Shown: positions 1 through 5,649 of the stretch, in pieces | Layout of the letters: each line of letters begins with the position of its first letter | Numbering within the stretch: the stretch's first letter is position 1 | Source of the DNA: Bacteroidota bacterium | GTDB taxonomy: Bacteria; Bacteroidota; Bacteroidia; Chitinophagales; Chitinophagaceae | Reading direction: 5' to 3' | DNA length: 5,649 bases | Assembly (NCBI GenBank): GCA_023436685.1 | Contig: JAEZIL010000157.1 | Location: 1 to 5,649 of the forward strand | Translations under genes and position numbers: made by a program | Notes under the pieces: model-generated | What the model saw: the letters and a program-made list of their open reading frames with translations, nothing else | Databases searched by the model: none | Told to the model about the DNA's origin: nothing

Positions 1-342
1 GCCTAATACTATGCAGGATATAAGTATATCATACGGTAAAATCCATACACTTGTAAAACACCCTATGCCTCCAATAGCTATAAGCGCATAATGATATAGA
101 CGATAATGCTGCGACCATGCATACCTATCGGAAACAGCAGGGGATGATTTTTTAATTACATAATGGACATTATATACCAATAACGTGCTGCAAAACACAA
201 GCACATGCAAGGGCGTAAAGAAAGCAGGGTTGTGACTTAACAGCAATTTCTCTGTTGCCATACACATTCCTACTGCACAGCAGGCAGCAAATACGCTTGT
301 GTAAAGTATCCAATTGATAAATTGACGCAGATGGTTAATCAC
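1..342 (-). CDS. Partial multi-pass membrane protein, UbiA-like family of Bacteroidota (C-terminus beyond window)
   Basis: The minus strand is open from a GTG at 342-340 to the window edge (114 codons), while all plus-strand frames contain stops. The start is placed at this GTG because an in-frame TAG lies just upstream and the next Met is only at residue 26, inside the first hydrophobic stretch. The translation starts VINHLRQFINWILY and has hydrophobic segments at about residues 11-29, 42-58 and 84-102, with a fourth beginning near 105. Between segments 2 and 3 is a polar loop with the pattern YNVHYVIKK…SDRYAW. This resembles, from memory, a Bacteroidota membrane family sometimes labelled UbiA prenyltransferase-like, in which a YN.H motif follows the second helix. 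The classical UbiA Asp-rich motif (NDxxDxxxD) is not visible in this part. Function is unknown. It is co-directional with the carboxylase gene but separated from it by a strong hairpin. Coding status is fairly likely; the family label is tentative. Confidence 0.68.
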   Translation of the reverse strand, partial: MINHLRQFINWILYTSVFAACCAVGMCMATEKLLLSHNPAFFTPLHVLVFCSTLLVYNVHYVIKKSSPAVSDRYAWSQHYRLYHYALIAIGGIGCFTSVWILPYDILISCIVLG

Positions 343-348
343 TATAAC

Positions 349-384
349 AAAAGTAAGGCAGCAAATACTTGCTGCCTTACTTTT
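349..384 (-). terminator. Intrinsic terminator after the carboxylase gene
   Basis: This is a perfect 16-bp inverted repeat: AAAAGTAAGGCAGCAA at 349-364, a 4-base loop (365-368), and its exact complement at 369-384. It begins 15 bases after the carboxylase stop codon. On the minus strand the RNA stem has A-rich and U-rich ends (AAAA…UUUU), followed by GUUAU, as in intrinsic terminators whose A- and U-tracts pair. The symmetry means it could also act on plus-strand transcripts. It ends only 6 bases before the GTG of the next minus-strand gene, so it could instead influence that gene's translation or expression. Confidence 0.8.
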
Positions 385-399
385 CTAAAAAGCTATTTA

Positions 400-1938
400 C
401 TATAATGGAATATTGCCGTGTTTACGCTTAGGTGTATTCACTACCTTGTTCTGTAGCATTTTATATGCTTTTATCAGTTTTTCGCGTGTTTGTTCCGGCA
501 TAATAACCTCATCGATAAATCCGCGCGCAGCAGCTCCATACGGATTGGCAAACTTTTCCTGATATTCATTTTCTTTCTCCTTCCATTTCGCTTCGCGATT
601 TTCAGCTTCAGCTATTTCCTTCTTAAAGATGATCTCAGCAGCGCCTTTTGCACCCATTACTGCAATCTCAGCAGTAGGCCATGCATAGTTCATATCTGCA
701 CCAATATGCTTTGAATTCATTACATCATAAGCGCCGCCATATGCCTTACGTGTTATTACAGTTACTTTCGGCACAGTTGCCTCGCTTAATGCATACAGTA
801 ATTTGGCCCCATTGGTTATAATGCCATTCCATTCCTGATCGGTACCGGGCAGAAAACCCGGCACATCAACCAAAACCAATAACGGGATATTAAACGCATC
901 GCAAAAGCGCACAAAGCGCGCACCTTTTTTACTTGAATTAATATCTAACACACCGGCTAAGCTGGCTGGCTGGTTAGCTACAATACCTACACTGCGGCCT
1001 GCTATGCGGGCAAAACCTACAATAATATTCTCTGCATAATCTTTATGTACTTCAAGAAATGAATCACTATCTGCCAGTTCCTCAATCACCTCCTTCATGT
1101 CATAAGGCTGGTTGGGGTTAGCAGGTATTATATCATTCAACTTTGTTCTTAGTTCATCCCCCATTTCATATTCGTAAACAGGAGCTTCTTCTTCGCAGTT
1201 CTGCGGCATATAGCTCAATAACTGCTTTAATCGTTCTATACACTCTACTTCATTAGCACAAGCAAAATGGGTAACACCCGAGCGCGAAGCGTGCGTATGT
1301 GCACCACCCAACTCTTCGCTTGTAACGTTTTCGTGGGTAACGGTTTTTACTACGTTGGGGCCGGTAACAAACATATATGATGTATGTTCTACCATCATGA
1401 TAAAATCGGTAATGGCAGGTGAATAAACGGCACCACCTGCGCATGGCCCCAAAATAGCCGATATTTGAGGTATAACTCCTGAGGACTTAACATTACGGTG
1501 AAAGATATCCGCATAACCACCTAACGAAACTACCCCTTCCTGTATGCGCGCGCCGCCACTATCGTTCAAACCAATAACAGGCGCACCGTTTTCCAGGGCC
1601 ATATCCATGATCTTACATATCTTTTCCGCATGTGTTTCAGACAAGCTACCACCAAACACCGTAAAATCCTGCGAAAACACGTATACTAACCTGCCATTTA
1701 TAGTACCATACCCTGTCACAACACCATCTCCCAGATACACTTCTTTCTCCATGCCAAAATCGCGGCTACGGTGGGTTACCAACTTACCTATCTCCTCAAA
1801 AGAGCCTTCATCCAGCAACAATTGCAGGCGCTCACGCGCTGTTAATTTGCCCTTTTTATGTTGTGATGCTATGCGCTGCGCTCCACCACCTAATAATGCC
1901 TGCTGCTCTTTCTGTTTTAATAAAGCAATTTTATCCAT
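400..1938 (-). CDS. pccB: Acyl-CoA carboxylase carboxyltransferase (beta) subunit, probably propionyl-CoA carboxylase
   Basis: This is a full-length 512-residue carboxyltransferase, the usual size for PccB/MmdA. The family transfers the carboxyl group from carboxybiotin to an acyl-CoA in the cytoplasm; with propionyl-CoA the product is methylmalonyl-CoA. The N-terminal crotonase-like half has KLTARERL (31-38), SGGARIQEG (127-135) and [12 protein letters not shown] (164-175), which supply CoA binding and the first oxyanion hole. The C-terminal half has [13 protein letters not shown] (357-369) and [11 protein letters not shown] (397-407), the second oxyanion hole. Asp405 in GGAYDVM matches the aspartate that favours propionyl-CoA in characterised PccB proteins, whereas acetyl-CoA enzymes carry a hydrophobic residue there. 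The protein ends in KHGNIPL, a typical PccB tail. The ATG at 1938 gives [13 protein letters not shown], as expected. No biotin carboxylase or biotin carrier gene is adjacent, so the alpha partner must be encoded elsewhere. The alternative is the alpha subunit of methylmalonyl-CoA decarboxylase, which shares these motifs. Confidence 0.93.
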   Translation of the reverse strand: MDKIALLKQKEQQALLGGGAQRIASQHKKGKLTARERLQLLLDEGSFEEIGKLVTHRSRDFGMEKEVYLGDGVVTGYGTINGRLVYVFSQDFTVFGGSLSETHAEKICKIMDMALENGAPVIGLNDSGGARIQEGVVSLGGYADIFHRNVKSSGVIPQISAILGPCAGGAVYSPAITDFIMMVEHTSYMFVTGPNVVKTVTHENVTSEELGGAHTHASRSGVTHFACANEVECIERLKQLLSYMPQNCEEEAPVYEYEMGDELRTKLNDIIPANPNQPYDMKEVIEELADSDSFLEVHKDYAENIIVGFARIAGRSVGIVANQPASLAGVLDINSSKKGARFVRFCDAFNIPLLVLVDVPGFLPGTDQEWNGIITNGAKLLYALSEATVPKVTVITRKAYGGAYDVMNSKHIGADMNYAWPTAEIAVMGAKGAAEIIFKKEIAEAENREAKWKEKENEYQEKFANPYGAAARGFIDEVIMPEQTREKLIKAYKMLQNKVVNTPKRKHGNIPL

Positions 1939-1961
1939 AAGATGAAATAGAAAATCAGGGA

Positions 1962-1969
1962 CAAACCTA
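1962..1969 (-). promoter_or_regulatory. Candidate Bacteroidota -7 promoter box for the carboxylase gene
   Basis: Read on the minus strand, these bases are TAGGTTTG, an exact match to TAnnTTTG. The box ends 23 bases before the ATG at 1938, which would leave a short leader. No clean -33 TTTG is visible at the expected spacing; only a weak GTTTC lies at 1986-1990. The assignment rests on the -7 match and its position in the divergent region 1939-2082, which otherwise holds no gene. Confidence 0.45.
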
Positions 1970-2054
1970 ATGTAAATGCGTTAAAGAAACACTAATAAAA
2001 TAAAACTCAGTCGTCCCTTAATGGCATGTAATTAATAAACTATTGTTATACGCT

Positions 2055-2062
2055 TAACTTTG
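2055..2062 (+). promoter_or_regulatory. Candidate Bacteroidota -7 promoter box for the thioredoxin/FUSC/acpH operon
   Basis: TAACTTTG is an exact match to TAnnTTTG. It ends 20 bases before the ATG at 2083 but only 8 bases before the ATG at 2071, so a start site a few bases past the box leaves almost no leader for the earlier codon. A -33 TTTG at the usual spacing is not evident. This box probably drives the thioredoxin gene and the tightly spaced genes after it. Confidence 0.48.
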
Positions 2063-2082
2063 CCAGAATAATGATTTTATAT

Positions 2083-2565
2083 ATGAAGCATCTGCTGCCT
2101 ATCTTATTCTTTTTCTCCTCGCTATATACTGTAAAAGCGCAGTCAATACCTTCTTACAAAGTTGACGAATTAATGAAACGAATTAATAATGAAGATACTT
2201 TGTATATAGTAAACTTCTGGGCAACCTGGTGCGTCCCTTGTGTAAAAGAACTTCCAGAATTTGCTAAACTTGAAGAGAAGTATAAGGAACTACCTGTAAA
2301 AATTCTCCTTGTTAGTCTGGATTTTAAAGAAGAATTGCACAAGATTCCTCTATTCATACAAAGAAGAAAACTAAAGTCGGAAGTAGTATGGCTTAATGAA
2401 ACAGATGCTAACCGCTTTATACCAATTATAGATAACCGATGGCAGGGCTCCATACCTGCAACGTTATTAGTAGCCAGCAGACATTCTTATAAAAATTTCT
2501 TTGAAGGAACTATTACGGCCAGCCAATTAGGCCTTCTTATCGACAAGCAATTGATGATGCAATAA
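2083..2565 (+). CDS. Exported TlpA/ResA-like thioredoxin-fold protein
   Basis: This is a 160-residue thioredoxin-fold protein predicted to act in the periplasm on protein or cytochrome disulfides. Residues 1-19 form a signal peptide: Lys2, a hydrophobic core LLPILFFFSSLY, and a VKA|Q cleavage site with no lipobox cysteine. The active site is FWATWCVPC (CxxC cysteines at residues 50 and 53), followed by KELPEF. The Glu at 56 lies three residues after the second cysteine, where ResA-type proteins keep a conserved Glu. The cis-proline is in SIPAT (Pro125). Fold order is normal: strand YIVNFWA, strand KILLVSLD, then an insert and cis-Pro. An in-frame ATG at 2071 would add MILY; 2083 is preferred because it puts the positive charge next to Met and fits the promoter spacing. 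The FUSC gene follows 12 bp downstream in the same frame, so the two are likely co-transcribed. The specific substrate cannot be told from sequence. Confidence 0.9.
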   Translation: MKHLLPILFFFSSLYTVKAQSIPSYKVDELMKRINNEDTLYIVNFWATWCVPCVKELPEFAKLEEKYKELPVKILLVSLDFKEELHKIPLFIQRRKLKSEVVWLNETDANRFIPIIDNRWQGSIPATLLVASRHSYKNFFEGTITASQLGLLIDKQLMMQ

Positions 2566-2570
2566 TTTTG
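2563..2570 (+). promoter_or_regulatory. Possible internal -7 promoter box overlapping the thioredoxin stop codon
   Basis: TAATTTTG matches TAnnTTTG exactly and includes the TAA stop of the thioredoxin gene. It ends just 7 bases before the TTG start proposed for the FUSC gene, which would leave a nearly leaderless message. There is no matching -33 element. In AT-rich junctions such a match can occur by chance, so confidence is low. Confidence 0.2.
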
Positions 2571-2577
2571 TTCAACA

Positions 2578-4749
2578 TTGCGGATAGCAGCTCCATATAA
2601 ACAACTAAACAAGTTAATTGAGAAAGAAACAATTGAATCCACATTCAGTTGGGGCATGCGCATGGCAATATCTGCCATTGTACCTATTTTATGGGGACTA
2701 TCAGCAAACCGGCTGGCCGATGCTACATGGATAACCCTGACAGCAGAATGTATATGCTGGATGGAACTAAAAGGCTCTTTCGGGCAAGGTACACGGGCCT
2801 TATTTGCAGGGGTACTGCTTACTATGCTATTCGGACTGCTGGGAACCGTTACTGCTAATAGCCTTATACTAAGCCTGATATGCATGTTTGCAGTTGGTTT
2901 TATTGCTGTGCAATTCAAAAACCTTGGCAATAGAGGAAGTGGGTTATCAATATGCGTATACATAATGTATATATTATGCAACGCCTACCCTGTGTCAAAT
3001 ATAGCAGAAGCAGGGCATCGTGTTGGATTGATAGGCATAGGCGGTATATGGAGTATGGCTGTAGGCGTATTCATTACGCTGTTAATGCCTGCAAGGGAAC
3101 CCTATAGACGTACTATCGCATTGATATGGCAATCTATAGCCGGGCTAACTGCTACCATAGCTAAAGGATGGGATGGAAAAGGAACCCGTAGTTCGCTACG
3201 TAGCATTTATTTAAAAGAAAAGCAGGTGCGCACTTCTATAGATGATTCTTTTCACTTCTATGAAGCAATGGCACACCAGGCCAATAAAAACGATAAAGAA
3301 GAGTACCAGTTGGCCCAATTCAGGAAAGCCACAGCATTAATAGCAGCGCACGTAACAGCGATAAGCGAAGAGCTGGAAAATATTCATATACGTGATATTG
3401 ACAATGGCCTCCAATTAAAAATATATGCTATGCTCCGTGCCCTGCAACAAATGGCCGATCGGATGGCAGTATATGTTATAACGCTTAAACCTGAAGAAGA
3501 GCTGCTTCTCACATCGCGCATAGATAAATTGACCAAGTTAACCATCCTCTTAAAAGAATACGACCCTGATGACACTTACCTGAGCGCAACAATTAAGCGT
3601 ATTATTCAACTTACCGAACGTACTATAAAGTTGGTAGAAAGTTCTATAGGCCGGTTGCAGGAGATGGGCGACGATAAGGCTGTTTTTCGCTCTTATTCGT
3701 TAGTAAAAACACTATTTGTATTGCACCCGCGGCACTTGGTGCGTAATTTGAAAATACTGCTTGACCCTGATACGTTTACCGTTCGTTACGCATTTCGGGC
3801 AGCCGTTGCCGCTACAATAGCATTATTTATAGATAAATGGTTTCATATTGACCACGGTTACTGGATACCGTTTACTACCCTAACCATTATGCAACCTTAC
3901 TTTGGCGCCACCTTTCAAAAAGCGATAGACCGTTTTATAGGAACCGTTGCAGGTGGCGTTGCAGGTGGCATCCTGGTACGCCTTCCTGTTGGAATATATT
4001 TCAAGGAAGCTATGCTGTTTTTATGCTTTATATTCATGATATATTTCATCAGAAAAAGATATGCATTAGCTACTTTCTTCATCACCTTCAGCCTTGTAAT
4101 ACTATTTGATGTAGAGCGTGAATTGAGCCAAAGCCTGATATTCATCCGTATGGCTTCCACTTTAGGCGGCGCTACCCTGGCAATCATGGCAGGGTTCCTA
4201 CTGCTGCCACATTGGGATAGTAAATGGCTTCCTACGCATATTCATGGTGCAATCTCGGGCAATTATAATTATTTCGTCAAAACATTCTTCGATATAATGC
4301 CACTTACTAATTGGACAAGGTATAAACGTATTGCTGAATCTAAAAATAGCAATGCCTTCGATTCATTTACCCGGTTTATGCAGGAGCCTAGTTTTAAAAA
4401 GAAACCCTACTCAATATACTATCATATCATAACCCATAATGTACGTTTAACCAGAGAACTCAACAATATTCATTTGGAAAGAGAGAATAACAGTGAAAGC
4501 AATACAGATGTTAAAGATGGCACTCATAAAATACTTGAATGCCTGGATTGGTTCAATAGAAACCAACAACTATCCGGCCAAATAACTCATTCCTCAACTC
4601 AAGACATTACTATACCTCCTATTAACTATCACCCGCCATTTCCCCTCACCCCTCATCAAACACTTTATATTGACCGGATTATTATTGAACTAAAATCAAT
4701 GAATCAAGACCTGGAACGGCTAAATGGTAGAGTGCATGGTGTAAGCTAA
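2578..4749 (+). CDS. FUSC-family (YccS/fusaric-acid-resistance-like) inner membrane protein
   Basis: This is a 723-residue protein with the duplicated FUSC layout. There is an N-terminal membrane block at about residues 28-170 (six hydrophobic segments), a long charged, helical cytoplasmic region at about 171-400, a second membrane block at about 402-543, and a soluble C-terminal region of about 180 residues. The second block carries the family signature HGYWIPFTTLTIMQP (426-440), then FGATFQKAIDRFIGT (442-456) and the Gly-rich VAGGVAGG. FUSC proteins are related to aromatic-acid efflux pumps such as AaeB and to E. coli YccS/YhfK; the substrate here is unknown. No ATG precedes the first membrane helix: the first in-frame Met codon is residue 27 (2656). 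A TTG at 2578 is therefore taken as start, giving a 26-residue polar N-terminus, normal for the family. The thioredoxin gene ends 12 bp upstream and acpH begins 18 bp downstream, indicating an operon. Confidence 0.88.
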   Translation: MRIAAPYKQLNKLIEKETIESTFSWGMRMAISAIVPILWGLSANRLADATWITLTAECICWMELKGSFGQGTRALFAGVLLTMLFGLLGTVTANSLILSLICMFAVGFIAVQFKNLGNRGSGLSICVYIMYILCNAYPVSNIAEAGHRVGLIGIGGIWSMAVGVFITLLMPAREPYRRTIALIWQSIAGLTATIAKGWDGKGTRSSLRSIYLKEKQVRTSIDDSFHFYEAMAHQANKNDKEEYQLAQFRKATALIAAHVTAISEELENIHIRDIDNGLQLKIYAMLRALQQMADRMAVYVITLKPEEELLLTSRIDKLTKLTILLKEYDPDDTYLSATIKRIIQLTERTIKLVESSIGRLQEMGDDKAVFRSYSLVKTLFVLHPRHLVRNLKILLDPDTFTVRYAFRAAVAATIALFIDKWFHIDHGYWIPFTTLTIMQPYFGATFQKAIDRFIGTVAGGVAGGILVRLPVGIYFKEAMLFLCFIFMIYFIRKRYALATFFITFSLVILFDVERELSQSLIFIRMASTLGGATLAIMAGFLLLPHWDSKWLPTHIHGAISGNYNYFVKTFFDIMPLTNWTRYKRIAESKNSNAFDSFTRFMQEPSFKKKPYSIYYHIITHNVRLTRELNNIHLERENNSESNTDVKDGTHKILECLDWFNRNQQLSGQITHSSTQDITIPPINYHPPFPLTPHQTLYIDRIIIELKSMNQDLERLNGRVHGVS
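3946..3969 (+). repeat. Perfect tandem duplication of 12 bp inside the FUSC gene
   Basis: GTTGCAGGTGGC occurs twice in direct succession (3946-3957 and 3958-3969). It encodes VAGG-VAGG, residues 457-464, in the glycine-rich helix after the FUSC signature. The copies are identical at the nucleotide level, including third positions, so this is either a recent in-frame duplication or chance in a Gly/Ala helix. It is a possible slippage site that would preserve the frame. Confidence 0.7.
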
Positions 4750-4761
4750 TATCATTAGCTT
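4743..4761 (+). other. Small hairpin spanning the FUSC stop codon, upstream of acpH
   Basis: AAGCTAAT (4743-4750), loop ATC, then the exact complement ATTAGCTT (4754-4761). The 8-bp stem contains the FUSC TAA and ends 6 bases before the acpH ATG. It is AT-rich and lacks a following U-tract, so it is unlikely to terminate transcription. It could modulate coupling between the two genes or be incidental. Confidence 0.35.
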
Positions 4762-4767
4762 CGTAAC

Positions 4768-5355
4768 ATGAACTACCTGGGGCATGCGTTTCTATCTTTT
4801 GGCGATGGTGAGATAGTAACGGGAAATATGATAGCTGATCATGTAAAAGGGAAGCTAATTTTAGAAGAATATCCTGAGAAAATAAAACAAGGCATATTAC
4901 TGCACAGAAAAATAGATTCTTTTACCGATGCGCACCCTGCAACGCAACGCGCTAAAGTTTGGTTTAGGGAGGTTTACGGTATGTACGCAGGTGCTATTAT
5001 GGATGTGTTATATGATCACTTCCTTGCCAACGATGCAAAGCACTTTAATTCTGAGCCTCATTTATTAGCTTTTACTCAACAAGTATATGCACAATTGCAA
5101 GTAAACAGTGCATACCTGCCTCAGCCATTTGCATCCTATTTTCCAAATATGCAGCAACATAACTGGCTGTACAATTACAGGCATGTTCAGGGTGTACAAC
5201 GTTCTTTAAATGGCTTAAAGCATAGAGCGAAGCATATAGTTGAGGTGGACTCTGCTTACAAGATATTCATCACATATTATTACCAGTTGGCACAGTGTTA
5301 CTATGAACTTATAGATGATGTTGTAAAATATGTTAAAATTGAGTTAACCTCCTAG
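4768..5355 (+). CDS. acpH: Acyl carrier protein phosphodiesterase (AcpH, DUF479 family)
   Basis: This 195-residue protein is close in length to E. coli AcpH (193). The family hydrolyses the 4'-phosphopantetheine from holo-acyl carrier protein, giving apo-ACP, in the cytoplasm; the proteins are related to HD-type metal phosphohydrolases. Recognisable family features are the start MNYLGHAFLS, TGNMIADHVKG (18-28), the block GILLHRKIDSFTDAHP (42-57) with His46, Arg47, Asp50 and Asp54, and MDVLYDHFLA (78-87) with Asp79, Asp83 and His84. These His/Asp residues are the likely metal-binding and catalytic set. There are no membrane segments or signal peptide. The ATG at 4768 gives the canonical N-terminus, 18 bp after the FUSC stop, so the gene is probably translated from the same message. 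Why it sits with FUSC and thioredoxin genes is not evident. Bacteroidota members of this family have often been assigned only by similarity, so activity is inferred. Confidence 0.9.
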   Translation: MNYLGHAFLSFGDGEIVTGNMIADHVKGKLILEEYPEKIKQGILLHRKIDSFTDAHPATQRAKVWFREVYGMYAGAIMDVLYDHFLANDAKHFNSEPHLLAFTQQVYAQLQVNSAYLPQPFASYFPNMQQHNWLYNYRHVQGVQRSLNGLKHRAKHIVEVDSAYKIFITYYYQLAQCYYELIDDVVKYVKIELTS

Positions 5356-5374
5356 GCAGGCTTATCAGCAAACA

Positions 5375-5382
5375 TATTTTTG
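5375..5382 (+). promoter_or_regulatory. Candidate Bacteroidota -7 promoter box for the lipoprotein gene
   Basis: TATTTTTG is an exact TAnnTTTG match in the 47-bp gap after acpH. It ends 20 bases before the ATG at 5403, the same spacing as between the box at 2055-2062 and the thioredoxin ATG at 2083. No -33 TTTG is seen at the expected distance. There is no clear terminator for acpH in this gap, so read-through from the operon is also possible. Confidence 0.42.
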
Positions 5383-5402
5383 CAGCTTACCCATACTTAG
5401 TA

Positions 5403-5649
5403 ATGCGAAAAATAACCTTCCCATATATAGCTTCTGCACTCTTTTGCCTAATGTTCTTTGCTTGCCAACCAGGCACAGAACCTGCCTCAGCCAAAGCTGG
5501 AATTAATAATACTGCTGATAGCAGTAGCGCAGCAAGTGGCATAGTACTAAAGTATGATACAACCGGAGCAAATCATGCGCGCACTATACAAAGTATAGAC
5601 TCATTTTTCGAGCGTCAAAAAAGACTAGGATTTAACGGGAGTGTACTTA
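5403..5649 (+). CDS. Partial lipoprotein, probable beta-lactamase-family serine hydrolase (N-terminus only)
   Basis: This frame is open from the ATG at 5403 to the window edge (82 full codons). The N-terminus MRKITFPYIASALFCLMFFAC is a lipoprotein signal: two positive charges, a hydrophobic core and Cys21 preceded by FFA, a slightly non-canonical lipobox. A Ser/Ala/Thr-rich, low-complexity linker follows (about 22-46), as in many Bacteroidota surface or periplasmic lipoproteins. The last visible part, IDSFFERQKRLGFNGSVL, matches the usual opening of class C beta-lactamase/D-Ala-D-Ala carboxypeptidase-like serine hydrolases, where FNGSVLVA begins the first beta strand. The catalytic SxxK and YxN motifs would lie beyond the window, so the assignment rests on this opening alone. 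It lies 47 bp after acpH with its own candidate -7 box and may be a separate transcript. Confidence 0.72.
   Translation, partial: MRKITFPYIASALFCLMFFACQPGTEPASAKAGINNTADSSSAASGIVLKYDTTGANHARTIQSIDSFFERQKRLGFNGSVL

Noticed and set aside
490..714. Plus-strand ORF of 74 codons with a hydrophobic stretch inside the carboxylase region
   Set aside because: It lies entirely antisense to pccB; the hydrophobic run is a by-product of the Lys/Glu-rich helix encoded on the minus strand.
1544..1945. Plus-strand ORF of 133 codons opposite the carboxylase gene
   Set aside because: It is antisense to a clearly conserved carboxyltransferase, has no recognisable domain, and is explained by the codon use of the real gene.
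1939..2082. Possible small gene, riboswitch or RNA in the divergent intergenic region
   Set aside because: No open frame of note, no strong hairpins and no riboswitch-like pattern were seen; the two -7 boxes account for the visible signals.
2487..2981. Minus-strand ORF of 164 codons overlapping the thioredoxin end and the FUSC start
   Set aside because: It overlaps two genes with strong family motifs on the other strand and its translation shows no domain or coherent signal peptide.
3915..4187. Minus-strand ORF of 90 codons inside the FUSC gene
   Set aside because: It is antisense to the conserved FUSC signature and second membrane block, with no independent support.
5368..5383. Inverted repeat GCAAA…TTTGC after acpH as a possible terminator
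   Set aside because: The stem is only 5 bp, AT-rich, without a following U-tract, and it overlaps a better-supported -7 box.

Overview
The window looks like a piece of a Bacteroidota chromosome, plausibly Chitinophagaceae-like, although that finer placement is inference. The evidence is as follows. Three intergenic regions carry exact matches to TAnnTTTG, the -7 element of Bacteroidota promoters. No strong Shine-Dalgarno sequences precede the starts. The signal peptides have the typical style (…VKA|Q, and a lipoprotein cysteine followed by a Ser/Ala/Thr-rich linker). The proteins are familiar members of Bacteroidota families. No rRNA, tRNA, CRISPR array, transposase or phage gene is visible.

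Layout. The left part reads on the minus strand. A gene truncated by the window edge (1-342) encodes a multi-pass membrane protein that resembles a Bacteroidota UbiA-like family. Upstream of it in transcription order is an acyl-CoA carboxylase carboxyltransferase subunit, probably pccB (400-1938). A perfect 16-bp hairpin (349-384) lies between the two and should end the carboxylase transcript. A 144-bp divergent intergenic region (1939-2082) carries one -7 box for each direction. To the right, all genes read on the plus strand: a small exported TlpA/ResA-like thioredoxin (2083-2565), a 723-residue FUSC-type (YccS-like) membrane protein (2578-4749), an AcpH-like acyl carrier protein phosphodiesterase (4768-5355), and the N-terminus of a lipoprotein (5403 to the edge) that looks like a beta-lactamase-family serine hydrolase.

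How the genes fit together. The thioredoxin, FUSC and acpH genes are separated by only 12 and 18 bp and probably form one operon driven from the box at 2055-2062. The lipoprotein gene has its own candidate -7 box. No shared pathway is obvious: the operon mixes periplasmic thiol redox, a membrane exporter/permease-like protein and cofactor turnover on acyl carrier protein. The carboxylase subunit belongs to propionyl-CoA metabolism, and its biotin-bearing partner is not in the window.

I see no convincing undescribed system here. The points most worth checking are: the thioredoxin and FUSC frames are continuous except for one TAA and four codons, with a TTG as the only plausible FUSC start before the first membrane segment; and a terminator-like hairpin sits 6 bp from the GTG start of the next co-directional gene.
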